This document shows positions 32,484-42,585 of a DNA stretch of 64,000 nucleotides, piece by piece. How positions within the stretch are numbered: the stretch's first letter is position 1; each line of letters opens with the position of its first letter. The notes under the pieces are model-generated. The model saw nothing but the letters and a program-made list of their open reading frames with translations. It was not told the DNA's origin and made no database searches. The DNA is from Haemonchus contortus (Eukaryota; Nematoda; Chromadorea; Rhabditida; Trichostrongylidae). The DNA is taken from NCBI GenBank assembly GCA_000469685.2, contig LS997566.1, positions 36,248,420-36,312,419 of the forward strand, in the 5' to 3' direction. A program made the translations under genes and the position numbers.

Positions 32484-33753
32484 CAGGGTGTCCCAAAATT
32501 ATTTGCGCCAAAGTTCAGTAATTTTTAAGGTAGAAATAATCTATCAAATTCACATTACCTGTTGTTAATTAGTTGCATAAGAAGGTTTCCTTGCAATATG
32601 CATGGTTGCTGATGTGGAACTCCCATTATCTTTCATATGGAGGAGGCTCATTCAATGCCACTTGCAATCACTGACGCGCGAGAAGTGGAAGGGCGTTATG
32701 AAATTCCTTGGGATTTTTGTTATAACCATATAGGAGGCTATCAGCGATACAGAAAAAAAGCTTGAATCAGAGACAAACTAGGAAAGGTAGAAAGGTAGAG
32801 TGCTCCCGAAGATAGGATTATTAAAATGGTCCGTATGCCAATCGGTCGGGATCCTGGGTGACCCATCAAAAGGAAGTCAACGGGCACGGCTTATCCGAGT
32901 TAGCGCGATGGAAGAACGTTATGCAGGAGCTTCACTGCCGTTCCTATCGTATGCACAAATTTCGCTTCAATTCCGATCTCAACAGATACTGCCGGGCCAA
33001 AAATGCAGAAAGTCGAAAGTGGTGACACGCAACTCTACGTCGTTTTCTCTGGTCAGGAAATTTTTTACGATAAAGCCATTCCTCAACAACCAAAACGTTC
33101 GCGTTCCGAAAAGAAATATCCAGCGCGTAATATCTCACCAAAAGGTTGTTATCAGAACAGTAAAATGATGTTTTTCGAGGAAATCACTGGCAAGGGTAAG
33201 CCGCTCGTGGTTTCTTCGGTGCAGGCGTGAGAATTGACCAAGACCAGTACTCAAACGGCGTACTAATGGAAGTAAATAAAACATTGATCCTACCACGTTT
33301 TCTGAAACATCTCATAGTCCTTCCAGCAGGACGCTACTCCAGTCCACAGAGCCAAGTTTGCCCGCGAGTGGTGCCGACGACAGCTGCCCGACTTCATTGG
33401 TGAAGAGGAATGGTCATCCTATTTTCCAGAACTTGGCTCACTTGAATCCCACGAATGGTCCCTGATTAGAAGAGGACCTGTCGAGTTTGCAATCCCAGTT
33501 TGGAGTCCTAGAATGCAAAAACTGGAGGACGGCTGGGAAGAAATGGAGAAGGATACCTGCGTGCCACATGCGATCAAGTCGAAAGCAAACTTTGACTTCT
33601 ATTCGCGCTCACGGGGGATATTTTGAAATGCAACTTTAGCATGTTGTAGCACATAGTGTTAGCTAGCGTGCATAGAAATTCCATCGTCTTTCGCAGTTGA
33701 GAAGTTTCAAATATATTACTATAGATCGGCGCAAATAATTTTGGGACACCCTG
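32484..33753 (+). mobile_element. Tc1/mariner-superfamily element T1 with perfect ends
   Basis: The terminal repeats (starting CAGGGTGTCCCAAAATTATT) are identical over 26 bp and are flanked by TA (32482-32483, 33754-33755). Length is 1270 bp. The plus strand carries a decayed transposase of the type with the motif IVFSxxKxFTxxPxLNNQNVRV (33030-33110) and, near the end, VWSPRMQKLEDGWEEMEKD. Acidic residues expected at the first catalytic site are not preserved and several stops occur. Copies T2 (47953) and T3 (25205) belong to the same family. Confidence 0.93.
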
Positions 33754-33806
33754 TACATAAAAACAAGAAAAAAAGATAAAAAACGATTGAAACCAATAAA
33801 AAAAGA

Positions 33807-34344
33807 ATGGCAACCAACGAAAAATATCGCGTCATATCGATTGGCGGGGGCGGGGTGAGTACGGTAATTGCAGTGACATTTGCGCATGCCGTAAGGGAGA
33901 ATTCCGCGATCGGGGAGAAGTTCCGTTACCCCTCCTGCCAAGTCACTTGATTCGACACCTGAGGGCTTATTATGGTTGTGGCTTAACAAGTTCTTAAGAG
34001 ACCGAGGAAAACATCGACAGTTTTTGTTTATTCTCTTAACAGACGGTGTGGGTACTTGGAAATTGTATCTTCACAGCTCCAAGCTTCAAGTTGTAAGATA
34101 AACATCCCTCACAATGTTGTCAAGGCTTTTCACTAATTCATTTTGTTACTGCCGCTCTATCTGACACCTTTCCTTTTGTTTTTCACTCACAATAAACAGT
34201 TTTCACTGCTTCTCATGTGAAAATCAACTCCTTAGAAGAATAAAAAGAGGAAATGCGATCAAAAGACTGAAGGCGAGAAAGATAAGTACGAAAAACTATG
34301 AAACTGATTATCGGGTTGAAAATTTCAAGAGTTTTCATAAATAA
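33807..34344 (+). CDS. Small three-exon gene, P-loop-like start
   Basis: Exon 1 (33807-33854) is ATG to a perfect donor, GGG|GTGAGTAC, and encodes MATNEKYRVISIGGGG. This strongly resembles the first half of a Ras-family GTPase phosphate-binding loop (the family continues GVGKS). Exon 2 (34043-34092) has a strong acceptor (TTATTCTCTTAACAG) and donor (AGTT|GTAAGA). Exon 3 (34200-34344) has a strong acceptor (CACTCACAATAAACAG) and runs to TAA, encoding CENQLLRRIKRGNAIKRLKA and onward. Phases 0, then 0 to 2, then 2 join without a stop to give 80 residues, but the joined product lacks GKS, so it would not be a GTPase. Either it is an unrelated small basic protein, or exon 1 belongs to a GTPase gene whose later exons are elsewhere. 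Exon 2 in another frame reads GVGTWKLYL. Confidence 0.38.
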
Positions 34345-35549
34345 CCGAAAAAGGTCAACCGCACAACATAACCGGTCTACAGGCACAACTAGTGGCGATA
34401 TGGGCATGGTTCAGTTTCTAAAGAATAAAGACTCACCAATTGGTGCCGAACGCCAATATAAAGGAATTTCGTCCCATCGTTTTCAGTAATTCTCACGAGC
34501 TTCATGGAAAGAGTGGGTCTCAGAGCGCACGTTCACAACCAGTGCACCGCAACGCCGTCTCTAGAAGGCTATACTATGTACTACCAGTTGGGCTACGCAC
34601 GCTAATGCGTGCATCACATGCCCACCATTATCAGATGCCGTTATCACTGGACCTTCTTTCCTCCACGAGTAGATCATTAGTCGAGAATCTCAAACTATTG
34701 GCGGTCGGATGAGCTTTGACGTAAATGATATCAAAACAAAAAGTAACCTCGATCTTCCACCCAGTTACAAACCTGGGTAGCGGTCGTAATCTACATTATG
34801 GTCATTATCATAAATACATCGTAAATACCACAGGAGCTAAATTCAGTTGATAAGGGCTCTTATCAGTTGTTATCAGCTGTTATTAGTTCCTATCATCGGT
34901 CGTCTACGATCCCGCCATACTCCACAGCACATGCCGAACTTTCAAAGCTCCACTATTATATATTATGCAAACAACACACATACTGACACGCACAGACACG
35001 CACAACACACACACAAACAACAACAAACACACTTAGCCGATTATATAGGAAGGACATATAACGCGCTAATATCTGTGTGTGTCGTGTTTGTGTTCTTGTG
35101 AGTGTGTGTGTATTTTTGTGAGCGTGTATGTGTGGCCGGAAATTCATAATTCCTGCTCTCTTGGACCTAGAGCGTTCAAATTTTTTGGGTGTACAGCAGG
35201 CAGGATAGGAACACTTACGGTGGGTAGCAGGATCGGACTGCGCTCGAAGTAGGCGGGGCGTGCGTGGACACTGGCAATTCAGACTGTGGGCATTCAAATT
35301 TGCTAGGAGTACAGTCTGCAGCATTGGAAAACTGAGGGCTGAGGGTAGGTGTTAGGAAATGACTGTGCTGAAGTGTACCCGCCTGAATAGGGTATGTAGG
35401 AGGAGAGCGGAACGTCTGGGATTGCAGTCTAGATAGAAATACGAACTCAAGTTAGAACAAGTGAGGAACGAACCGGGTTACTTTTACTCACAGGACCTGA
35501 GCAGAAAGCCGCTCACGGCGAGCGAGGCGCACACAAAAAACGTTGCAAT

Positions 35550-35552
<3 letters not shown>
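34345..35552. other. Dispersed repeat and simple-sequence region
   Basis: It holds repeated TTATCAG units (34855-34895), CA-rich tracts (34975-35030) and two inverted copies of the AATTTGAACGCTCTAGGTCC-type motif (35160-35300) also found at 10.06 and 51.9 kb. No supported exon. Confidence 0.5.
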
Positions 35553-35603
<51 letters not shown>

Positions 35604-35640
35604 GTGTGTAGTGTGCATGTGCATGTGTGTATGTGTGTAT
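35553..35640. repeat. (TG)n microsatellite
   Basis: Nearly pure GT dinucleotide array with a few variant units (GCGTG, TAGTG, CATGTG) towards its right edge. Confidence 0.95.
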
Positions 35641-35806
35641 TTAGTCGGAAATCATTCGCTCTTCATCTGGGTAGGGCGTGAAATTATCAAAGAGCTTAAG
35701 ATCACGAAAAGAGGAGAGCCCGGCATCAGTCAGGCGATCCGACTGGTACGCCTTATGACATGACGGGCCATCTTGGTGACAGTGCATGTTTTGAAACAGT
35801 TCTCAG

Positions 35807-36520
35807 ACTTTAAAGGCACAGTTCACGCTAAAGACGGCTTCTGAGCCCTCCCTCACCCAGTGGCCGCCAAGGGTAACAGGAAGGATGCTGTCGAGTCCCA
35901 AAACTCAACAGCTAGGGCACAGTGAAAGACCCATTACCGGATCGCCCGGACTTCCCGCTCCTCGATAGACGTCACGTCAGGCGAGTGTCGGGGCGATGCG
36001 GTATTCGTTTCAGGATCCATACACAATCAGATGGCCAGGTAATGTGGAGATGTTTTCTGCTATTTCTTCAATCTGTTATTCTTTTTGCTGCTGCGATCCC
36101 CTATTTGATTTTCTACCACAAAAGGCAAAGAAAAAGGTGGGCTGTTTCTGCAGTTATCGCGGCTTTTTTTGTTAACCTCCGCTTGTGGGCTTTTGCCTAC
36201 CGTAGTCAGCTATTCGCACCAGGACCCACACGTACGCAATGATACACATTGAATAGCTTGTTCAAACGCTCCATTTTTCTTCATTTACTTGGTCTCATTC
36301 TCGTCCAGCCATTTTAGCGATTGTTTGAAGCTTTTTTCCACTTGGGAAACACCGATTCACGCAGCATATTTTCCTTCCTCGCGATATTTTCCACCTTAAC
36401 TTCCACTTTTCGCCACAATCTGGATTACCCGGAGTTATAGTAAACTGTGCCTTTAACGAAGCTTTACATACAAACGGACTGTCTCGAATATCGTCTTCCA
36501 GCTCCTGAAGTTTGCTTCCT
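35807..36520 (+). pseudogene. Candidate exon split by TTAA element A5
   Basis: To the right of the element, 36453-36520 is open in one frame (LTKLYIQTDCLEYRLPAPEV then CF) and ends at a strong donor, TTCCT|GTGAGT. To the left, GTTCTCAG at 35799-35806 looks like an acceptor directly followed by ACTTTAA. Removing the element with one TTAA restores a continuous exon start (ACT TTA ACG). So the 639-bp element appears to sit within the first codons of a coding exon. This would disrupt the gene unless the element is spliced out. The acceptor is short, so the left boundary is the weak point. Confidence 0.35.
35814..36452. mobile_element. TTAA-site inverted-repeat element, copy A5
   Basis: Flanked by TTAA on both sides (35810-35813, 36453-36456), with ends AGGCACAGTTCACGCTAA and the inverse TTATAGTAAACTGTGCCT. 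The interior is like A4 (TTTTGCCTACCGTAGTCAGC; CACCAGGACC). It contains an ORF of 106 codons on the plus strand that is not conserved as a protein among copies. Confidence 0.9.
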
Positions 36521-36796
36521 GTGAGTAACCAATGGTGCTATTTCAGTTATATTTCTAGTAACCATGCGCACCCAGCAAATGGGATAACACTAGGAGCATC
36601 TGCTTTTTTTGCTTGTTCAACGATTGCGATGTATAATTTGTGAGCACATTTTTTGGGTCGACATTCCATTTCACAAGCTGTATAACCACACAGTTGTCGA
36701 CAATAACTTATTAGACACAGTACAAGACTGTTTTCCCCCACACATAAACTTTTTTCAGATGATACATTGCGATCCAATGAATTGATCCATACCTAG

Positions 36797-36925
36797 AACG
36801 ATGGATACCGCAGTTCTGGAAAAGACTCGAAAACCACGAGGAGGCCAGAATACTCGATGAGAGCCATTCCATTTGTATATCAAAGGACTTTGAATCAGCT
36901 ATACCGAAGGAAACTAAACATCAAA
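36797..36925 (+). CDS. Candidate internal exon
   Basis: Open frame RWIPQFWKRLENHEEARILD then ESHSICISKDFESAIPKETK, ending at the strong donor CAAA|GTGAGT. The upstream acceptor (ATACCTAG) is weak and an in-frame stop lies about 10 codons before it. Its phase does not fit the split exon at 36.5 kb, so if they are one gene an exon is missing between them. Product unknown. A solo A-family terminus (AAAGCACAGTTCACGATAAT) lies at about 36953 in the following intron. Confidence 0.4.
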
Positions 36926-37404
36926 GTGAGTCATCGCATCAGTCCCTCGAAAGCACAGTTCACGATAATTCTACGTTAATTAGCTCGAATGAAATATTGG
37001 GAGCTTCGATGCTGATGCTATGATGAATAGTAAATTGTAAGAAAGCGAGAGAAATAGGCAAATTCTAAGAAAAGTAAAGCTTCGAAAATGTAGTGAAAGA
37101 AGGGATTGTACGAGATTACGTATTTGTGATTGTCGGTGTCCCTTGAATAGGCCTACTATCCGCCGGTTAACTGATGCTTCATTGTGTGCGGTGCAGCTTT
37201 GACAAAGCCGTCACGGCCACTACCAGAGTACCACGGTTTTGGAGCATTTTTTGAGGTCCTTTTTGGCTTGGTAGACAATGTAATACACATTTCTGTTCGG
37301 TATAACTTACTTATGCGGCTGTCTTCACTCATGTGCGAGCACCAGCACCAAACCATGCGCTTCTGTCATTTGCGATCGCTATCCATGGGAGACTAAGAAT
37401 TCAA
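36926..37404. other. Intron-like sequence
   Basis: It contains a solo TTAA-element terminus at about 36953-36972; otherwise nothing supported. Overlapping ORFs on both strands near 37.16-37.40 kb lack splice sites. Confidence 0.4.
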
Positions 37405-39428
37405 TGAAGATGGCGACGTGAGCAATCGTACAGCTGCTTCCGCAGCTGTTTTACGCTTTACGAGCACATCCCCCCCCCACCTCGCAGCAGGACTACTCTT
37501 AAATCGTAAAGATCCTACGGGTCTACTAGGTCCACTCGACTATTCTCGTCGTCCATTTTCAACATCTCTTCTTATTATTGACCAGCCCACCGAAATTTTG
37601 CGTTTTTCATGTATTCCACCGGATCGCGAAGTCGCTGCGGAGTCCGGCTCGATATTGCGTGAGACGGTTGGGCCTCGAAAGACATTGCTCAAGCGCTCTG
37701 CTGTGCTTGTGCTCCAAATCCTTGACTGGATGCAATGGTCACCCAAGCCTCCGACCCGCAACAGAGTGCAGGAAGAACTGTGGAATCGAATAGATTGGTG
37801 CGCATCAGTGCGCAACGGATTCCGGGTCAGCCAGTTGGCTGGTGACTTCTTTCAGACGCCCGGAGGCTGCCCACGCTGCTTATTGCCGTAATTAGTTGCC
37901 GTAGTCATTAGTTCTTCCCTCATGTCGTTATCCATATTCATGGAATGGCCCGAGATAGACGTAGGACGTCTCCTTGTTAGATGTACCATCGACCTTAGAT
38001 TGACCCCCGTAGGCTCTAGCATACTACATAAACTGTGTCTTTATTAGGTTGAGCCCTAAATTCTTACGTGTTTTGTTGAGCTCAGCAAGCATAATATCAG
38101 CTTCCGTCACACCGCAGGATCCACACAAATGCCCGTTTCGTCCAGTCCACCGACTACATAACTCACTGCAACGCGGCTGTGAACAGCTTCAGCGGAATAA
38201 AGTCGCCTTGTCTGACACCCTTCCCTATGAGAATTTCGGGAGGTCGTAGAAACAGCTTCACCGTGGCGATGCAGCGATCAAACTGCAGTCAGCTAGTATT
38301 CCTTTGTGAGGAGGGTCCACTCCTTGATGGACCAGCACTGACAAGACCGCATTCGTTTCGACGCTGTCAAAAGCTATTTCGTAGTCAGCAAAGGTGAGGG
38401 CAAGGCACACTTCGATGCCCATTGCGATCGCTTGAAGGTCTAAACAGACGAGTCCCTTCCGGAGTCGGTCTGCTCTGAAGGTTGAGCCTCATCCAAAGTT
38501 TGCAAAATGCGGATTAGAACAATCTTCGTGAACAGCTTGTAGAACACATTTACCAAGCCTAATGAGCTATAATTGCGGAGTTCATCCCAGTCTCCCTTCT
38601 TATGAAGAGTGACCATCCGCGAGTTCGTCCACTGGTTGGGAATCTTTTCCTTCTGGAGGTAGGATGTCATGGGCTTTGCGAGAAGCGCATGAAGTTCGTA
38701 GCTACCTGCACGAAGTAGGTCGGCTGAATCTTCTCTGGACCTAGGATAATGCCCCTTTTCATCTCGCATTCGCAACTTTCACCTACGAAGGAAAGTTCCG
38801 CGGTGCTGTTTAGCCAGCGGGAATTTTGGTTTTGCACGAGGGTCGTGGATCGGTACAGTTTGGTGCAAAACCTTTTCCTTCATCTCAAATCTCGATGTTG
38901 CAGATGTCCCGTCCTCCTTGTTCATAGACGAAAGAGGAATACTTGGTTCTGGAGTTCACGATAGCACTCTTTTGAACCGGTTCTGTTCGAGGCTGCCTTC
39001 ACAGTCTCCTCTCCCTGCAAAGCAAAGGTCTCGCCGCACTGCAGCTGATATTTGCCTGCAGCATTTCAAGAAGTGTGACGTTCTGGTCGAGCCTCGAGTT
39101 TTTCTGTTCCTAAAAGATTCTCCGTCGCATCTGAAATGCGAGCGGAGATCCACTCGAGGAAGCCCGGCTTGCGTAGCATAAGTGAGGAGACTCCGAACCA
39201 GTGCATCGAAGTTTCCGGTCGTGTCATCCGAGACCTCCCAGTCACATCGGACAAAGCGTCATTCATCTCCGTCGTATACAGCATGCTCCAGGACATTTGC
39301 ATAATTTTGAGAGATTTTCTCAGCTTGTGGATGAAACTGATCTCAGCGCAAAGAAGTCGATGAACAGAAAAACTGTAGAAAGACGGTACCACACCAACAT
39401 CTAGTAAGCACCATTTTCTGTCCGTAAA

Positions 39429-40058
39429 ACCATTGACGACCACGTAGCCCACATGTGGACTGCAGGTGTACTTTTTTTTATTCATCTAAATTTCCACTTT
39501 CTTTCAATTCTTCTTCTCAAAACATTACATGAGGCCTAAATGAAACTACATACAGCGTGGTCCTAAAATTCATCTGATTTTGCAATTGAAAAAGTGTTTT
39601 TTTTTTCAAAGGAGTACACTACCACTACACTAAAATTCATCTGATTTTGCAATTGAAAAAGTGTTTTTTTTTTCAAAGGAGTACACTACCTTGGTGAATT
39701 TTTCGTTCGTTGAACAGCTTTAAAAAATGAGATATTTTGGGAAGACGGTCGCCATTAGCATTTCCAAATGCAAAGTCCGTAAAATTTCCCGGAACGATTT
39801 CTGGTAATGATTACCCCATTGGCGACCGCACCGCATTGCATACACATTGCCCTTACATTAACTTTTCATTTCTCTTATAACTGTAGTTGGAAGTGAATGA
39901 CTCTTGGACCACGATGTCTCAAGATTCTCTAGAAGGTGGTGAGCTCAGCTGATACTTGTAAACATAAAAAAATCATAAGAACAGAAACTAAATAATATAA
40001 ATACTACGGGAGCACGAAATGGTTTGGCCTGCCGGCGGGTCACGCGGTCGTCAATGGG
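39429..40058. mobile_element. TTAA-site element with CCC/GGG ends, copy C3
   Basis: The left end (ACCATTGACGACCACG) is slightly mutated and the right end is CGGTCGTCAATGGG, followed by TTAA (40059-40062). Length 630 bp, like C1 and C2. It carries an internal tandem duplication of about 67 bp. Inserted in the antisense RTE, so younger than it. Confidence 0.85.
39563..39688. repeat. Tandem duplication inside C3
   Basis: A unit of about 67 bp beginning CTAAAATTCATCTGATTTTG and including a T10 run occurs twice in tandem, without visible mismatches in the core. Copies C1 and C2 lack it, so it arose after insertion. Confidence 0.9.
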
Positions 40059-41190
40059 TTAATATGCGGTCCAGTTCAGCATGAACCGTACCGTTTCGAG
40101 ACTTCCACGACCCGCGGTGATGTCCTTGCTTCTGAAAGAAAAACTGCCATGGAAGAGTCGAGCCGCGGACAGAAGTCTAGCTAGACGGTTGCCGTTCTCG
40201 TTTCTGTTCCCCATTCCGGACTTCCCATTCCTCACTCCTCCCAGCGTTAAATTCTCCACAACAAATTTGTAGGAGGACTTTTCGCTGTGAATGATTTCCT
40301 CAAGTTGGTCGTAAAACGCATCGAGTTCTAGTTCGTCAGCTGTAGAGTGTGGGGATTAGCAGTTGACGATAGGGTTGGTCATCAGGTGTGTATATCGTAA
40401 GCGTAGGATAGCAAAGCGAAGAGACAGGATCTTGTAAGAATTGACGAGTTGGACGACAGAAGGATGCACGACAAAACCAACGTCGCCGACGTTTCCCGCT
40501 AGAAGCTTTCCAACATGAATGATGAAGATCATCGTTCATTCGTCGCACGCCGATCCTCCTGGCCTTGTCTAGTCGCATTGAGAAGCTCATGGAGAGCGAA
40601 TTGGAAGAGACTGTTTTCGCGTTGTAGGTGTAAAGTCTCCGTGTCGTGTAGAGGGAGAGCTGCCATTGCCCGAAGTCCAAGGCATTCTGCGCGACCCGAG
40701 ATTTTTTCGCGTCTCACCGGTCACCGTACCGTCCCACGCCGAAGACAGATGGGCCCAGTTTGCGCGGTACTGAAGCTGTTTTATTGCTGTTTTAGCAAGC
40801 TTGCTCCCTGGAGTCTCAACAACGCCTTGCCAGGTCCACTGCTGAGTCTTCACCATCGTGGCTGTAGCCGCTCTGGGTCAGGGAGTGCTGAGGTGGCCTA
40901 CTCTCAGAAGTTTGCACATAAAGACATGCCGTTGAAGTATTAGTTACATACGTAGATATCCATATAAATATTAATTATAAAAAAATGATGAAGGCTCTAA
41001 TGCAAAACTCCGTCAAGCGGTAGAATCCAGATGAGAGGTTTCGGATCATACAAGTCGAGCCGACATCTGATGGTGGTGACGGAAGCGTGTAGCAAAGCGA
41101 CAGGACGCCTCCCCATTGGCGGGCAGGTATTTCCCGAGTGAGCCCTGGTCCTTAGTAGAAAACGCGATGACTTAGATGTAACGTACCTGG

Positions 41191-42254
41191 GCTTGCTGTG
41201 CGCAACCTAATGCGTTTGGAAAAAATTCGACCGCGACCTCGGGCCGAGCCGACGGACAACGGAGACCTTAAGCAAGGGGACTGCCATCCCGTCACTCGCA
41301 CATTTGCCTAGGCACAGCTTCGAATGCATAACGTGCATAATAATAGGAATAATAACGGCAATATTTAGTTGCATTGAGATAAACGGAAACAAACGAAAAA
41401 CTTTTGTGGATTGAAGGCCCTATTTCAGAAACCCTACCCCACCCTATTTAGTCCTTCTTTCCTGAAGTATCCTGCTTCGTGGCTCTGTCTTGTTCTCTAA
41501 ACTCTATGCTGAAAGTTGCAGTAGGTATAAGGAAGGATAACCGTTGGCCCAACGTCAAAGTCAGACTTGACACAAAAGAAAACGCTCTATAAAGCAAACA
41601 ATGCAGGTATAATGAACGTCCACGTTAAAAAGTGGTTTCTGAGGTTTTCCCCTAGGATCAAACTGTGGCCTCTAAGAATAGTACAAAAAACATTGTCGGG
41701 CCGAAAAATGGTCAAGGCAGGGCGTGATGAGGGCTCCAAAACCAGTTTGGTCGTCACACACTTTCAAAAATGGTTGTGGAGTGGTGGTCTTGTTAAAGCT
41801 ACTATTCACATGAGGCGTTAGGAAGGAAACGAACGATACGCTTGAATGACACCCAGACGGTTGCAAGAGGCGACGCTTTCATGATGGAACTGCAATTATA
41901 CGTCTCCTTTTTGCTTTCCAAGGGCACGCTTTTTTTGCTATGAGCTATGCCGTCAGTACTGTAAATGCACCAACTGGAATGCTATTCTTGTCACTTTTGA
42001 TCTCTGGAGCCACCACCTTACGCTAGTGCGATAACAAACATCTCTTACGATCCCTTTTCTGCCGCTTCTGCCGTCATAACCTCGTACTATCCCTTTTCAT
42101 TACATTTTTTGAAGCCTTGCATTTTTTTTTCTGAAATGCGTCAATTTTCATGCTATCCTCGCCGTTTTGCACTACTCTGCAAAATAACTTTCATGGTTTC
42201 ATCTGAGCCATATGTACACCTGAGATATCATAAACAATGCTTTTAAAAGCTTAA
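41191..42254. other. Low-information region
   Basis: Between about 41795 and 42245 there is faint similarity to A-family elements (AAGCTACTATTCACATG at one end, ATATCATAAACAATGCTTT at the other), suggesting an old decayed copy. No exon is supported. Confidence 0.35.
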
Positions 42255-42416
42255 CATCTATCGACTGAAGACCTACATTCTCCATTCCCAATGGAAGAAA
42301 GCCGTAGTCGAAAGAAGGACACCCTACCTACCTCAAAAAGCTACAAGCTACAGAGAAGAAAAGTGTTTTCTCATTTCTGTTACATAGGTTGCAGAAGAAC
42401 AGTTATTGAAATATAG
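42255..42416 (+). CDS. Candidate terminal exon with dibasic site and cysteines
   Basis: Open to TAG with a possible ATG at 42291: MEESRSRKKDTLPTSKSYKL, then QRRKVFSHFCYIGCRRTVIE. A dibasic cleavage-like site (QRRK) followed by CYIGCRR is reminiscent of the A-chain start of relaxin/insulin-like peptides. The second N-terminal cysteine and the last cysteine of that fold are missing, so this remains a resemblance only. No good acceptor is visible. Confidence 0.2.
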   Translation, partial: HLSTEDLHSPFPMEESRSRKKDTLPTSKSYKLQRRKVFSHFCYIGCRRTVIEI

Positions 42417-42585
42417 GTGTAAAACAAATTTTAGTGCTTTATAAATAAATCTCAGCGTGGAATGAAGGCTTAGATTGAATGATAAGCTTTTTTACATGGT
42501 TGCCACGCAATCAAGCATTTCGGACGCTAGAGCTTGATTGAGAGCCTGGCTCACGATGATTTTGGGTTACCTGGATTAACTTGGA

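Larger units (their letters stand above)
37405..41190 (-). mobile_element. RTE-type retrotransposon (second family), split by TTAA element C3
   Basis: Read on the minus strand from 41190 down: a 5' region shared with 26.68-26.79 kb; endonuclease pieces (40260-40060 and 39485-39066, including RKWCLLDVGVVPSFYS); RT fingers (38640-38440: IPNQWTNSRMVTLHKKGDWD; YKLFTKIVLIRILQTLDEAQ); the GVRQGDFIPLKLFTAALQ motif (about 38230-38180); and the C-terminal region (LFDSTVLPALCCGSEAWV near 37790; RTQYRAGLRSDF near 37670). The sequence that should hold the FADD catalytic box is deleted between about 38120 and 38100. Frames are broken. It differs from the copy at 27.76 kb, so at least two RTE lineages are present. 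Element C3 interrupts the endonuclease region. Confidence 0.88.

Noticed and set aside
34213..34407. Minus-strand ORF resembling a chemoreceptor TM7 (NPIISFIVFR)
   Set aside because: It overlaps the plus-strand exon at 34200-34344, which has a strong acceptor and consistent phase; there is no splice support on the minus strand.
35922..36242. A 106-codon ORF
   Set aside because: It lies inside TTAA element A5 and is not kept in the related copies A3, A4 and A6.
37418..37891. A 157-codon plus-strand ORF
   Set aside because: The opposite strand encodes the RTE C-terminal region in another frame (LFDSTVLPALCCGSEAWV), so this ORF is its shadow.
38045..38060. A mariner-like tip (TTAGGTTGAG)
   Set aside because: It lies inside RTE coding sequence and has no inverted partner; coincidence.
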